NCBI GenBank assembly: GCA_964006375.1 | Contig: OZ023265.1 | Coordinates: 11,131,795 to 11,195,794 of the forward strand | Direction: 5' to 3' | Source of the DNA: Tillus elongatus | Lineage: Eukaryota; Arthropoda; Insecta; Coleoptera; Cleridae | Length of the DNA: 64,000 nucleotides | Part shown: positions 1-13,420 of the stretch, piece by piece | Layout of the letters: every line of letters starts with the position of its first letter | How positions within the stretch are numbered: position 1 is the stretch's first letter | The notes under the pieces: generated by a model | The model's database searches: none | Seen by the model: only the letters and a program-made list of their open reading frames with translations | Told to the model about the DNA's origin: nothing | Translations under genes and position numbers: made by a program

Positions 1-285
1 TGCAGAGTCCCCATAGTATTTATCAAACTTAGCCTTGGTTTGAGTGATGGTTTTTTTCCGCAAAAAACAAGGTTTGATGTTCACACAAAATTCACTTTTT
101 TCCCTTTTCGTTATAACTCAAGAGGTAGTCTGCTTTCAATGGCTATTTAACACAAACTAAACGACGCAGCTTGTTCAAAATTTGACAGGAGTGAACTGAC
201 AGATGCTTGTTGACAGGAGTTGCCCTTCCTGTGAAGAAACGGGTAATTCCAAAAGGCACGGACATATTGACCCACCCTCGTATTT

Positions 286-384
286 CCGTTATAGCTGATT
301 AAAGAACTCGTCCGCGATTGTAACGAAATGAAGACTTGTGCCAAGTTTCGTTCAAATCAGTTAAGTATTTTTTGAGTTATCGCT

Positions 385-461
<77 letters not shown>

Positions 462-593
462 TATACAAATTCAAACAGGCCTTGGATATGGGTTCTAGGG
501 GCCCTAATTTGCGCTCATTTCAAAAGATTGTCTGAAAGTCTCACCATCGTTACCTCTTTATTAGTGAATTTTCTTAATGAAAATTCACTAAAA
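286..593 (+). mobile_element. 3' half of a TA-core-like element
   Basis: 'tttttgagttatcgctcgga', (TA)n, 'tggatatgggttctaggggc', then the hairpin at 562-592 (TTAGTGAATTTTC / GAAAATTCACTAA). The 5' portion resembles the variant at 34.4 kb ('cgcggacgagttc'). Confidence 0.65.
389..459. repeat. (TA)n microsatellite
   Basis: About 35 units, within a TA-core-like 3' half. Confidence 0.95.
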
Positions 594-1769
<1,176 letters not shown>

Positions 1770-2040
1770 CTACCAATTTTCTAAAGCACTAACTAGAAAT
1801 TAACCTGGTCTGTTCAAAATAGACGTTTAAATATGTTGTTGAGAAGGCTGTGTATGTATGAATGTATGTGTGCATGCATTATTATTTTCAAGCTTTTCAA
1901 GCATTACAAATGCTCCACTGGTGACGTTTCATATCCAACACAGACACAACGAACGTTCCTTCATTGTACAGGGTGAGCGAAACTCGATGTCCCGGTTCTA
2001 TTGTAAAGAAAGGAAAAGCGATAGAAACAATCTCAAAAGA

Positions 2041-2106
2041 GGTTCTTAAATGCGATTTAGTAAGGTCAATTTTGGTTCTTAAATGCAATTGGGTAAGGTC
2101 CATTTT
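2041..2106 (+). repeat. 33-bp tandem repeat at LINE insertion site
   Basis: Two copies of a 33-bp unit beginning GGTTCTTAAATGC, 2041-2073 and 2074-2106. The second contains the left target duplication of the LINE that follows. Confidence 0.7.
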
Positions 2107-2703
2107 GGTTGATGAGTGAGTGCCGAGACGAGACGGGCTACCTGACTGGGCAGAATGAGATCACCCTCATCTGGGTGCCGGGTCACTCAGGGGTCAAAGG
2201 CAATGAAGAGGCTGACACTCTCGCGAAGAGAGGGTCAGCAGAACCATTCGTGGGACCAGAACCGGCTCTGGGCGTGACAAAGAGCACAGTTAGGGGAACC
2301 ATTAAGTGCTGGGTCAGAAAACAACACAAGGTGTACTGGGGAGACTGTCCAGGGCTCAGACATGGGAAGTCAATAATTGACGAACCCAGTTCAAAGAGAG
2401 CTGTGGAGCTGCTAAATCTTAACAGAGGACAGCTCAGAAACATAACGGGTCTCTTAACGGGACACATGGCCGTCAAGAAACACCTGCATAAAATGGGGCG
2501 GTTCGAGGGGGATGCAGACTCTGCGGCGAGGGGGAGGAATCAGCCCAGCACATCTTGTGCGAGTGTAAAGCTCTGGACCGCAAAAGACAACTGATCCACG
2601 GTCAGTCTAGACCGGAGACAGAGCATTATAAAACTTCACCCTACCAATCGCCAGTGCTATCGGGGCGGCAAAGCCGCGGACGAGCCCTGGGGAAGGAAAA
2701 AAA
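2107..2703 (+). mobile_element. 5'-truncated R1-like LINE with target duplication
   Basis: The insertion is bounded by AAGGTCCATTTT at 2095-2106 and 2704-2715. It encodes the end of RNase H (TLIWVPGHSGVKGNEEADTLA, with the catalytic Asp in EEAD) and the downstream domain. A 7-bp deletion relative to the copies at 23 and 56 kb destroys the C-x2-C part of the terminal zinc motif, and a further deletion removes most of the 3' UTR. It ends in the CGGGGCGGCAAAGCC tail and a short poly(A). Confidence 0.85.
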
Positions 2704-2928
2704 AAGGTCCATTTTAAGCCAAACTTGCATATTTTTGAATATTTGGAAACTGAAGTAATGACTCATCGATTTTTTTTTCTAAAAAGAACTATTTTTTCTG
2801 GACAAAATTATGTAAAGAAAAAAAATTGCTATATTTTTCCGTTAAAAAGTTATTTAATAATTTAACATTATAAAACACATTATATGTTACTACTTTTTCC
2901 ACAGCAATAAACAAAGTATGTAGGTAAT

Positions 2929-4075
2929 CATTGCAACAAATTTTCAATGTGACCACCTCCTATTTCTAAAAACTTATCCAATCTCCGCCCTACTTCTCGC
3001 ACTGAAGCCTTATGAAACATTTCTCTAGATAGTTCATCGCAAACATTTCTGATTATTTTTTTTAATGTTCCAAGTTAACAGATGGTGTTCTGGTAACTTT
3101 ATTTTTCAAAGCTCCCCACAAGAAGAAGTCTAGTGTGGTCAAGTCCGGTGATTTAGACGGCCACTGTATCGGTCCATTTATACCCATAAATTTTTCTCCG
3201 TAAGTTTCATTTAAATATTGTTGGAGAATTCTTGCTTCATGCGATGGAGCTCCATCATGTTGGAAACACATGTTTGCTCGCAGCTGTAATGGCACATTTT
3301 CAAGCAGCACAGGAAGATGTTCTTGTAAAAATTGCAAATATCGCTCACTATGTAAAATTCCTTCGTAAAAATATGGACCAATCAAATGCCCGTTAATAAT
3401 ACCACACCAAACGTTAATTCCGAAGTGTCCTTGATTTTTTATCGGATTGACAAAATCTTGATTTTCAGTAGCCCAAATATGCTAATTTTTTTATTGGGCT
3501 TACCGTTACTAACAAAACGGCTTTCGTCCGTCCACAACACATGCTGAAAAAGAATTGTCATTGATCAAGTTCACCTTTTTTTTGCCCCCCTTAGAGCTCG
3601 TCCGTGGCTTTGCCGCCCCGATAGCACTGCAACATTTGGCTTATTGTGCATAAGTTTACCATTACTTGGGCAATATAATTAATTCTCCGTTGTTGATGTT
3701 GATCTGACAAGTGTTCTAAGTTATGAAGTTTATAATCGTGATAACCATTTTCTTTCAAAATTTTTCGTACCGAACTATATTTTAAATTTAACTTACGACA
3801 GGCTTGCCGAATTCCGGCTTCCTTGAATGGTCTTCAAAATACTGCAAAACAATGGCAACAGTATTGTCAGAACTGACCCTTCTAGCAATTTTTCTACGCT
3901 TTCGAGAAGAAAATGGCGCGTTATTTGCATGTAAATGGCGTTCTTATCTTGCAAATATTTTTAAGCTTGGAATAACCCGTTAAGGGTATCTCTGGGCGTA
4001 TAACTGAACTGCTCTTCTAGGATTCTTTTGAGATTCACTAATATCATTACGACTTTTTCGTTGTGCGTAAACATT
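2929..4075 (-). pseudogene. Mariner-like transposase with DUF4817-type N-terminus, decayed
   Basis: N-terminal NDISESQKNPRRAVQLYAQRYP (read across 4060-3970) matches the DUF4817-like pattern and ends in a stop. The best frame, 3062-3385, has the second catalytic aspartate in FQHDGAPSHEAR and the third acidic position in KSPDLTTLDFFLWG, spaced 36 residues apart. The C-terminal GGHIENLLQ appears at 2929-2960 in another frame. Several stops, frameshifts and a LINE insertion at 3576 show that it is dead. Confidence 0.8.
3576..3651 (-). mobile_element. 76-bp 3' tail of the R1-like LINE, with target duplication
   Basis: On the minus strand it matches the terminal 76 bp of the R1-like LINE (GCACTGC..., CGGGGCGGCAAAGCC, then a short A tail). 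It is flanked by AAGTTCACC (3567-3575) and AAGTTTACC (3652-3660), a 9-bp duplication with one change. It lies inside the mariner-like transposase, so it is younger. Confidence 0.8.
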
Positions 4076-4380
4076 TTTCAAAGTCAAATGACGACAAAAC
4101 AATATTTGTAAACCTTGAGTTTAATTATTGACAGATAAAACGTTGCTACAACAGATAAAACTTTACTATCTGTTTCCAAAGGCTTCTTGTTTATACCGCG
4201 ATGGTTGCGCGTATTTTTTGTTATACTTTCTCCTACAAATTTGATTATAACTTTTTAACGGAAAGAGATAGCAATTTGTTTTCTTTACATAATTTGCCCA
4301 GAAAAAATATTTTTAGACATGCCAAAATATAGGTATGTTTCTGGGAAAAAAATTCGATGACCTTATTACTTCAATTTCCC

Positions 4381-4979
4381 AATATCCAAAAATAAAATAG
4401 AAATCGTGTGTGATCCTGGATAACGCTTTCCCAAAGATTCACTTTCTGCGGTCGCTGAATGTGAACTTGTGACATCCAGTAAGGATTTCGGTGATGGCGG
4501 TAACGAAAATAATGTTTGTTCAGAATCCCATAAAAATAGCATAAAATTGGCTTTGTCGGAAAACAAGAATTGATTATCGAAATCGTCCTCGCTACGCACT
4601 GGTACCAGTTAATGGATTTTGTTAATGAGATTTATATTTTTTGAAAATTCGCCTACGGTCTCGCTTTTTGATCGACCTGTAATATCCAAAAATAAAATAG
4701 AAATCGTGTGTGATCCTGGATAATGCTTTCCCAAAGATTCACTTTCTACGGTCGCTGAATGTGAACTTGTGACATCCAGTAAGGATTTCGGTGATGGCGG
4801 TAACGAAAATAATGTTTGTTCAGAATCCCATAAAAATAGCATAAAATTGGCTTTGTCGGAAAACAAGAATTGATTATCGAAATCGTCCTCGCTACGCACT
4901 GGTACCAGTTAATGGATTTTGTTAATGAGATTTATATTTTTTGAAAATTCGCCTACGGTCTCGCTTTTTGATCGACCTG
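4381..4979 (-). repeat. 300-bp direct tandem duplication
   Basis: Positions 4381-4680 and 4681-4979 are direct copies differing at only two places I can see (4424/4724 and 4449/4749). On the minus strand each copy has a short open frame including LFSLPPSPKSLLDVTSSHS, which I do not recognise. The low divergence means a recent event or an assembly duplication. Confidence 0.85.
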
Positions 4980-5484
4980 ATCTTTGGCGTTTTCGGTTTC
5001 CTTGTGCTTTTTTGTTACTTGATATGACTGCGAAACTAGGAGCTGGTTATGGTGAACTTAATTTAATAACTTCTTCTGTTCTATTTCAAGCTCTATATCC
5101 AGCCAATTAGAACATCTATTCTTGTTTTTGCTCAAGTTCACCGTTTTCAATTACACACAATTAGATGTCAAATGAAAATGCAAGATCTTACCTTTAGATG
5201 GTTAGTAATAATATTATAAACTTAATTATATAATTTAATAAGTTCTCCTTTTTGTTAAAGAAAAAACTTTAAATGTTTGGGAATGGCATTTAGAAAACTT
5301 GGAAATCTACAACAAATTGAAGAGCAAGTTATGAAACTCGTTTAAAATATTTAATATGCATATAATTCCCCAATGGAGCAGTTGGAAAACCGAAAATTTT
5401 TAAGTGCTTCTATCAGATGTTAAAACGTTGGTATTTGGAACCAGAGTTGTACACAAATTTAATTTTTTACAAGCACAAGTTACA

Positions 5485-5489
<5 letters not shown>
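4980..5489. other. No recognisable feature
   Basis: Continues the sequence beyond the 300-bp duplication. A 63-codon frame enters from the duplicated part; nothing is identified. Confidence 0.5.

Positions 5490-5557
<68 letters not shown>
5490..5557. repeat. (TA)n microsatellite
   Basis: About 34 units. Flanks do not match the TA-core family. Confidence 0.95.
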
Positions 5558-5559
<2 letters not shown>

Positions 5560-5819
5560 TAATTATCTTATTCGCCCGGCTCTATGGTTTCGGCAAGAAA
5601 GCGAACATGCATATTTTATTTTGGTAGTGAAATTGCCAATGTTTAGATGCAACTTTCTATAGACGATGGATTGGGCGCATTGGACAACATTTTTGTGTCT
5701 CCGAAAATAACAGGGCTGCAACCACCAAAGTTAGTACGCAAGTTCATGTTACAAAAATTAAACTGTGTATCAAAATTTAGATGTCTTAAGTTGAAAGGAA
5801 AAAAGCATGAGCATGTAAT

Positions 5820-6293
5820 AAAAAATATTTGTGTGTGAAACAAAATCCATAAAAAATTACAAACAAATATTATTTTTCTTCGCGCATACATAATTTTTTA
5901 TACAAAAATGGTCTAGATCGTTTATATCAAAATTCGCTACCATAACGCACTTCTTTTTTCTGATTTCATGATGATTATGATACTTATTTTGGTAAATTTG
6001 CAGTTGAGCTAATGGAGGGTGTTCAGGAACTTCTTTCAGAAACATGCTTAGAACCCCAAAAATATTTGTGTGTTAAACAAAATCTATTAAAAATTACAAA
6101 CAAATATTATTTTTCTCCGCGCATACATAATTTTTTATTAAAAAAAAAGTGTAGATCGTTTATATCAAGATTCGCTACCATAACGCACTTCTTTTTTCTG
6201 ATTTCATGATGATAATGATACCTATTTTGGTAAATTTGCAGTTGAGTTAATGGAAGGTTTTCAGGAACTTCTTTCAGAAACATGCTTAGAACC
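5820..6293 (+). repeat. 237-bp tandem duplication containing TIR fragments
   Basis: Two direct copies with a 237-bp period, each running from 'aatatttgtgtgt' to 'aacatgcttagaacccc'. Each contains ATTCGCTACCATAACGCACTTC, the inner part of the recombinase-family terminal repeat, but not its outer GCGTCCAGA. Confidence 0.75.
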
Positions 6294-6406
6294 CCCATGG
6301 ATTCATAAACCACAAGAAACATATTTTTTTTAAAACAACCCCCAAGAAAGTTACGGGACTAGGTGTGAATAGAAGTGTTGTGCGGGAAAGAATAAAAAGG
6401 AAAAAC

Positions 6407-6719
6407 TCTGGACGCAGCAAGTGCGTTATGGTAGTGAATTTTCATAAAACTATTTTTTAATAGCAATAATGTGTTTTTTTAAGAAAGCACGCATCAAATT
6501 TGGTTACCAGTATAATCTATATAGTAAAAACAATGTGCCACGTTTCATCAAAATAACTTCATTGTTTGAAAATGTACAAAAATTTCCGAAAGTAAACTTA
6601 AAGTGTTCCCGAAAAAACTTGTTTCTTGGTCACCCTTATAGGTTAATAGCAAATTGAGCTATTCAAATATTAAGCATTTGATCAAAATTCGCTACCATAA
6701 CGCACTTACTGCGTCCAGA
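6407..6719 (+). mobile_element. 310-bp MITE-like derivative of the recombinase transposon
   Basis: 313 bp bounded by inverted ends TCTGGACGCAGCAAGTGCG / CGCACTTACTGCGTCCAGA. Both halves align with the ends of the recombinase element at 14326-16386 (for example 'ggttaccagtataatctata' near one end and 'agcaaattgagctattcaaa' near the other). It is the left part of the TA-core element at 6407-7961. Confidence 0.8.
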
Positions 6720-7364
6720 ATTTTTTTTCTTACAAACATGCATTATATTTTGATGGGAAATGCACAAATGCAATAACATATGGCGTGTTTGATTAAAAAA
6801 AAAGAAAATTTGTATCACTAACGACTTATGGGCCACCCTGTGATTGTAGAACTAATTTTTTAAGATGTAGCTCAAGACACTATAATTAATATATACATTT
6901 TTTTTCATATCTTGTATAATAACAGATATATTGAGCTTTATTGATTTTCTTACGAAAATTCTACAAAAATTATATACCATTAACCGATAACCTCTATAGC
7001 TAAGACTACTGCCAAGCGTCAGAGAAAGGGTCTATTTGAAATGAATTTTCTGGAAATATTTTATTAAAATGAAGGACAATGACGGTTGAAACTAAGACTT
7101 CAGGGTTTGTAAAACATCCTTCTTGAGACATTTTATTTCCTTAGCCCGTATTAGATTCAAGTTCTTTTCCTAAATGTTGCCAATTTTGACGTTTAAATCG
7201 CAACTTTGACGTTTTGTGAAAAACCCCAATTTATTTTTCTTTAAATGCCTATAACTTTTTTGTCTTTTGACCTACAGAGCTAAATTTTGGTAGGTGGCTT
7301 ATAAGGATGTAAATCCGCGTACCAAATTTGGTTGCCCTTACTTTGTTAATTCCGGAGATATAAT

Positions 7365-7829
<465 letters not shown>

Positions 7830-7930
7830 CATATAAAAATTTAAACTGACCCCGGATATGTGTTCTGGGGGGCCTAATTAGCGCTCATTTGAAGAAATTT
7901 TTTCAAAATTCAAAAGTCGGGATCTCCTCA

Positions 7931-7961
7931 TTAGTGAATTTTTTTAAAGAAAATTCACTAA
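7931..7961 (+). repeat. 3' terminal hairpin of the TA-core family
   Basis: TTAGTGAATTT and AAATTCACTAA form an imperfect hairpin ending in CTAA. Equivalent terminal hairpins occur at 562-592, 19863-19892, 38708-38735, 46073-46104 and 52238-52268. Sequence beyond CTAA differs in every copy, so this marks the element edge. Confidence 0.75.
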
Positions 7962-8545
7962 TATGAGCGGAAAATGCGAAAAACAGCTTAGTTGGACCTC
8001 GAAAAGCTGCATTTTTCACATTTGGCAATCATACCTCCTCTAAATCCCGGCACAGCACCCCTATTCACCCCAGATCCCGAAACTGTCTTTGGGGGTTGTT
8101 CCCAAGAAATTTTGCATGCAGCAGAACCCCGACGAAGTAGCAGCCGCCTCTCCACACACACCACCCCCTCAGTCAAAAACATGGCGGATTATAATCTGAG
8201 AAATAGATGTGACAGGTAACTGCAGAGGAAGGGGTTGTTCCGGGAAAGCAGCATGTAACATAGGAAGCGAAAAAATAGAGAAATTGTGAAAGACTGTCAT
8301 TTTTAGCTTACCGCACCAGGCCAGGTGCCAAGTTTAAATGTAAATCAGCAAAGGCAAGGAAGCACAAGGTGAAAATAGTGTCAACGTATGTGTAAGATGT
8401 CAAACTTTATCTATAACCAGTCGATTTATATAAAGCTCCCCGTGAATTAATCTGAAAATTCGCCTCTATTTTATTTTAAAAGATGTCAAATAAATGGTAT
8501 TAAAATACGCACCCGCGCATGTGTGTATGTGTTTTGTTTCTTTAA
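7962..8545. other. No recognisable feature
   Basis: Includes a C-rich patch at 8030-8170 ('cacacaccaccccctcagtc'). A 75-codon frame at 7992-8219 has no recognisable family. Confidence 0.45.
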
Positions 8546-8882
8546 CGTCGGTCAATTTCCGCTACTATGGCCAATCACCGACGCCAGGGAGCAGTTTCAC
8601 CTCCCTGTCCTGGAAATTTTCCCGAACCACTGCCTTTATGTAAGGGGGGGTGGGGATCTTTAACTTGCCGAACATCGCATGGACATGGGATCGACGGCTT
8701 TACGCCCCCTCCAAAGAGCAGAACGTGCAGACATTCAACTTGCTCAAATACAATGCCACAACCTCGGTTGATGTTAATTGTACACTATGTACTGAAAAAG
8801 TAAAGGGAGAACCCTGGGATCGAACCCAGTACCCTTCGGTTCGGAGGCACCCGTTCTTACCACTGAACCACCGAGGGGCTCT
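8546..8882 (-). mobile_element. tRNA-derived SINE
   Basis: The minus-strand head (8806-8881) has A-box GGTTCAGTGGTAAGAACGGG and B-box GGGTTCGATCCC in a tRNA-like layout. The body includes AACATCAACCGAGGTT, GAGCAAGTTGAATGTCTGC and the AAGTTAAAGATCC block, and it ends ATTGGCCATAGTAGCGG. A second copy lies at 33384-33665 in plus orientation. Confidence 0.75.
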
Positions 8883-9084
8883 TTATTAAAATACTTTTCA
8901 TAGTTTTTCAAGTTCCGCATTTTTTCTGCACGGCTTTTCAAAGTATTTAAGTATCTTCTGTTTCCTTTTTTGAATTGAAGAAGTTGCCATTAAATAAAAT
9001 TTTCAGTTTTCCTCAGATCGAAAATACAAATATAAATTTTTATGCAATTACTTAGTGTATGTAGAATCGGCGTAAACAAGATTT

Positions 9085-9913
9085 ACATTATGCTCTAGAT
9101 CCGGAGAATGTTTGCTTGTTCTGGCAACGTTGTCGCGAGTTGGCCACGGCAATTCGCGGTTCGTTCATGTTCGGAGCAGCCGAACGCGTCATAGCGACCT
9201 ACTAACCCATTTGAAATTCTCGGCGAATGCCGCCGACTGCCGACGTTGCCATTGAGTCGCCGGCAAGCATGAGAAAGGGACGCGAAACGTTGTTGAGGTG
9301 TCCGTCCGTGTGTATTGTCTATTCCCAAGTACCGTCGCTCTACGCTTCAAACTTTTATCTCTCGCCGCAAAACAATTCCTTATCGAGTACTTTGCCCGGT
9401 CATAATTTCTCTCTCACTACGCGTTTTAAAATAACATGTTCCAATGCTGTCTCCACGTAGAACCATCTGATTTGGTACTGAAAGTGTATAAAACTTCTTC
9501 GGAACTAATAAATGAATTATTGATAGTGACTATACTGGAAGTTGATAATGTTGCTTCATGTACATCTTCGTCAGAATGAAGACAGACATCCTGTTTGTGT
9601 GTGTAGTGCATCTAATTTGTGGTTTCTGCAGGCTGTGTGTTAAGTTTAACGATATAGTTAACGAGGAATTTGAAGTCGTAGCGGTGGATTGTTTGTTCTG
9701 TTAGTAAATAGTGTTTGTTGGATCTTGGATCGTCTAGAAGTGTAGAATCAACCACGAAAGGATAATAGATCCGTTCAACAACAAGGGAATTCGCGATGTG
9801 TGTTATATTCTCGTTTAAATAAAAGAGTTGATTTAACAGTCATCCAATTGTTCGTCTAGTCAGTGTTCTAAACATCATATGTGTGTTATTCTCTGTGATA
9901 TTCTTATAAAATA
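9085..9913 (+). promoter_or_regulatory. CpG-richer stretch, possible promoter and 5' UTR
   Basis: 9100-9330 has many CG dinucleotides ('gccgccgactgccgacgttg'), unlike the repeats around it. TATAAAA is at 9487-9493 and an arthropod initiator-like TCAGT at 9860. No known repeat of this window overlaps it, which favours unique host sequence. Confidence 0.3.
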
Positions 9914-9996
9914 ATGTTGGAACATAGTGCGATGTATCTCAATATGCCACCGCCGTATGAGGATGATGCGTCCTTCTTCCCTGATTTTTATTCACG
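9914..9996 (+). CDS. Possible first coding exon of a host gene
   Basis: ATG at 9914 opens 27 codons with normal-looking composition (NMPPPYEDDASFFPDFYS), then a good splice donor CACG|GTAGGT at 9997. A polypyrimidine-AG acceptor lies at 10076, but joining there gives a stop after ten codons, so the next true exon may lie outside the window. The 800 bp upstream are richer in CpG than the surroundings. It is not recognisable as a known protein, and it may be a chance ORF. Confidence 0.3.
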
Positions 9997-10964
9997 GTAG
10001 GTGTTTTCTTTTTTTTGTTGTGTGTGGTCCGGGATTCTGTAAAACTTGGATTTAGCTCTAAAGTTTTGTTTTTCAGCCGGGCGAAAGACGAACGGGCGAA
10101 TTAAACACTGGAATCTTGCCAGTTGGATGTTGATTTTGGTCTGCGTCTTTCTAGCTGCAGCGGAATATCTTTGTTGCTATCTAGACTCTGGAACGAGTTT
10201 GAGTTCCGGTGAACGATCCGACAAATACACGGCAAATTTTACATCCAGGCATAACTTCTCTTTTTAATGGAGAAATTTAAATCGTGAATTCTTTTTAAGT
10301 CAAATACGTTTTTGTTGAAATCGAAATTTCCTTGCTTTCCATTGCAAAAGTGAATTTGTAAGTAACCGGGTGATGCAGATGAGAAAGAAAGCAACTACAT
10401 AATTGAGAACAAACATTCTTTCTACAGATAATTAACATCCGGCGCCTTGAAAATAAATATTCCAAGATTGCCTGAAATAACAAACTGTTGACAAGATAAA
10501 CACGAGTATATTTTAGAACAAAACAACGCTACTGCCTTTCATCACAGTTTAAATGCGAATCCGTTTTGTCGCTACCATAATACTAGGTACCATTTCATGA
10601 TCGCATCCACACTTATCGATTAGTCTAGTTTTTGCAGAAGTTTCCCTTTTGGTCTACCTCTTCGGTTCTTTATTTAAGTGTGTGACCTTCAAATAATCTT
10701 CCTAGAAAGTGACTGCTACTTGTGAAAAATCATTATGCAGGTTTTTTTGGAATTTCTCAACATTTGAGAGTGTCATCCGTTTTCCTTCCTGTGTAGTATG
10801 AAAACATCTATCTATTATTTGGATTTTGTCTGACAAAAGGTATTGCAAAATGTTTCATATTACTCTTCAAGTTTGGCAAGAGTATTTATAATTATCATTT
10901 TAATGCTATTTCAGTATATCCTCGTAGAAGTGGTATTAACGGCATATTGATAAATAAACTTCTC
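9997..10964. other. Downstream of the possible exon
   Basis: Contains an acceptor-like site at 10076 and a 73-codon frame (10046-10267) with one hydrophobic stretch; otherwise AT-rich and featureless. Confidence 0.4.
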
Positions 10965-12985
10965 ACATTTTCTAGCCACTTTTATTGGTCCTGCTATCGG
11001 TGTACCTTGTCTTCGTCATACTCCATGTCCACATTTCAAAAGCTTTTGCTGTCTTCTTGTTCTGTTTATTCAAAGTCCAGCTTTCCGCCCCATGCATTTT
11101 AACATTCCATTCGTGTGATTTGATGAACCTAGTCCTTAGGTTACAGTTAAAATGTTTATTAATCAGATTATGTTGCCTATTGTTGGTGTTGTTATTTTTT
11201 GTTTGGTTTCGGACCGTTAGGTCCATTAGTCACAGACTTTTATGACTTATTATTTCTAATATTTTGTCTATGAAATACTTGCTTTGCCATCGCGATCCGC
11301 TTTGCTACATTTACTACCACCATACATACTATTACTCGCAAGATTTGGGAACACTTATATTTGTTCAAGTTGTTGGCTTGTTTATATCTATTTTCGCTGT
11401 CTTATTCTTATCGGCCATACTTGTGTTTTCGGCATACTGATTTTTAGTTGATTCTTAACACATCATTCCCACCAAGCATTATGCAAATACAGTTATTTTT
11501 TCGTTTCTCCTACACCGGTGTATACTTTATGCAATGAAACAACAGTCCAGGTATTTTGATGCATGCTGTCTTTCTATTAGTGCATTTTCTTTTAAAAAAA
11601 TGTAGTTCGCAGCCTAACCTAGAGGGATGAGGAACTATTTCGTTAATATTTTTTTATTTTTCTACTCAGTCGCTTCCCACTTTCCAAACTATATACATTT
11701 TTCTCCATGTCTTATGATGCTTCTATACCAGTTTTGAAAAAAGATTGCTCTCTTTCTGTACACTGCTCTTCTTTCTAAATCCGCTCTGCAACTCTGCTAA
11801 TGTGCCCTTTATTTTCTTCCTCGATGTGATGCAAATGAGCTGCTCGTATATATTCATAATCATGCCGTTCTCTGTTATTCTTCTATGATTTTTACATTAT
11901 TTCTTGTCTCCTGCTTTATGTTGCGGTAGGCAATATGATACCCAATATTTATTTTAAAAAATGTCACCCTGACGTACATTGTATTGAACATTCTCAAGGT
12001 GTATTTAGGTTTATTTAGATAGATATTATAAGAAAAAGAACATGAAATTGTATAATGCTTTTAAATAGTGTTTTCCTGAAAGTGAAGGCAATGGTTGGAA
12101 ATTAGGTTTCAATCATTTGGTTTGTCGAAATTCTTGTAATCAATGTCTCTAAAATTCAATCAGTAATCTTAGGCAAACACAAGTTATTTGTTGAATCTTC
12201 CATGAAGATCAGTAAATAACACTCTTCCTTCCGAATCTTCTGGGAATATTTCTTGCTTCTAAGCTCATCTGCACTCGATTTTCCCCTATATTCTTAACAT
12301 TTCTGTACTGATTTTATCATTACCTACTGCCTTTCCGTTCCTCAATCTTTTACCCGCTTTCACTCAGTTTTTCCATTGTAATTTCTTCTGTTTCGTCTCA
12401 TGTCTGATCTCCCTCTTCTAATGACATTGGTACACCATTGGTTCCTTACTCTACTTCAGTATATCTGCGCCGTTTTCTGCTTCATCCACTAATTCTTCGA
12501 ACTATTGTATCCACCTCTTTATTGTATCATTTTCTCTCTTCAGTATTTCTCCATATTCACTTCTGGTTCTTGTTAAAGACCATTTTTATTGAAGGCTCTG
12601 TTTCGCTCCGTCCTAGTGATTTCAGTGCAATGTAAAAAGTTGCTGATTGCCTATGGGTTTCCTAGGTTTTCTCAAAATTCTTATCATTAGTTCTCTTTTC
12701 CAGCTATTCTACTCTTATTATTTTTTCTAAATTTTTATTTCTTACTTTATTTCCCGATTCCACAGCTACTCAGTTTTTGATGGTTGCAGTTTTTGTTCAC
12801 ACTGCTTATCTTGATAGGTCTATTTTCGAATATTATACATAACTGGATTGTGTCATTTTTTCCCCTAGTATTTTTCCTTATTCACGTTGTTTTACCCCGT
12901 CCTGGTGCTTTTAGTGCAATGTAGAAAAGTTTCGTATTACTCTTGCGGTTTTTCTCTACGTTTTCTCCAAATTTTACCATTAGCT
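10965..12985 (-). pseudogene. Decayed LINE of a third type
   Basis: Minus-strand fragments typical of a common endonuclease/RT LINE type are seen in broken frames. They include MHGAESWTLNKQNKKTAKAFEMW and TRYTDSRTN near 11.0-11.15 kb (the C-terminal GAESWTL...EAFEMW pattern), RLRNGKAVGNDKISTEMLR near 12.3 kb (pre-RT KNGKA-G-D motif), and KFGENVEKNRKSNTKLFYIAL near 12.95 kb. A similar KLFYIAL segment near 12.62 kb suggests a partial internal duplication. No long open frame remains; the clade (RTE- or L2-like) is uncertain. Confidence 0.65.
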
Positions 12986-13029
12986 CGCTATACTACCGAA
13001 TATAACTGCTAATACATACATGTGTCATG

Positions 13030-13104
13030 TCGACCGTGGCCGAGTGGGCTAAGCTCTGTAGATCAGATAATCGAGTCATATATGACGAGGTCTAATCCTA
13101 GTAA
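13030..13104 (+). pseudogene. tRNA-Ser/Leu-like sequence
   Basis: GACCGTGGCCGAGTGGGCTA is a typical class II tRNA D-arm/A-box, and AGGTCTAATCCTA a weakened B-box, with a long variable arm between. The acceptor stem does not close well, so it is a pseudogene or SINE head. Confidence 0.5.
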
Positions 13105-13325
13105 GTGACTTCACTTTTTATCATTTTCTTTAGTCTCATTTTACTTTACCATTATCTGATCAGATTGTTGTTGTTCCGATGAATTTTTTAGCGAGTTTTT
13201 GTATAAAAAATAATTTTATAAAGAGGAGATGAGAAAACTTTTAAGACTTAATTCAATTTGAATAGCACATCTGGTTGTTTGTTCTTGTCCTAACTTATTG
13301 AAACCGTTCCATATTTAATACAGTC

Positions 13326-13326
<1 letters not shown>

Positions 13327-13417
<91 letters not shown>
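13327..13417. repeat. (TA)n microsatellite
   Basis: About 45 units at the truncated edge of the recombinase-bearing unit. Confidence 0.95.

Positions 13418-13420
<3 letters not shown>

Larger units (their letters stand above)
2732..4392 (-). mobile_element. Mariner-like element with long diverged TIRs
   Basis: Sequence from about 2732 (TTTTTGAATATTTGGAAACT) reappears inverted at about 4250-4392, with shared phrases 'gaagtaat', 'atgtaaagaaaa' and 'ccgttaaaaagttat' over some 150 bp. TA dinucleotides flank both proposed edges. The exact right edge is uncertain because the neighbouring 300-bp tandem repeat begins at 4381. It contains a decayed transposase and a 76-bp LINE tail insertion. Confidence 0.75.

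Noticed and set aside
2183..2476. Antisense frame over the R1-like LINE
   Set aside because: Shadow of the RNase H coding strand; no independent motif.
8806..8881. Functional tRNA gene
   Set aside because: Good A- and B-boxes, but it is the head of a dispersed SINE with a second diverged copy at 33.4 kb.
8567..8889. Plus-strand frames of 78-79 codons
   Set aside because: They lie on the antisense of a tRNA-derived SINE.
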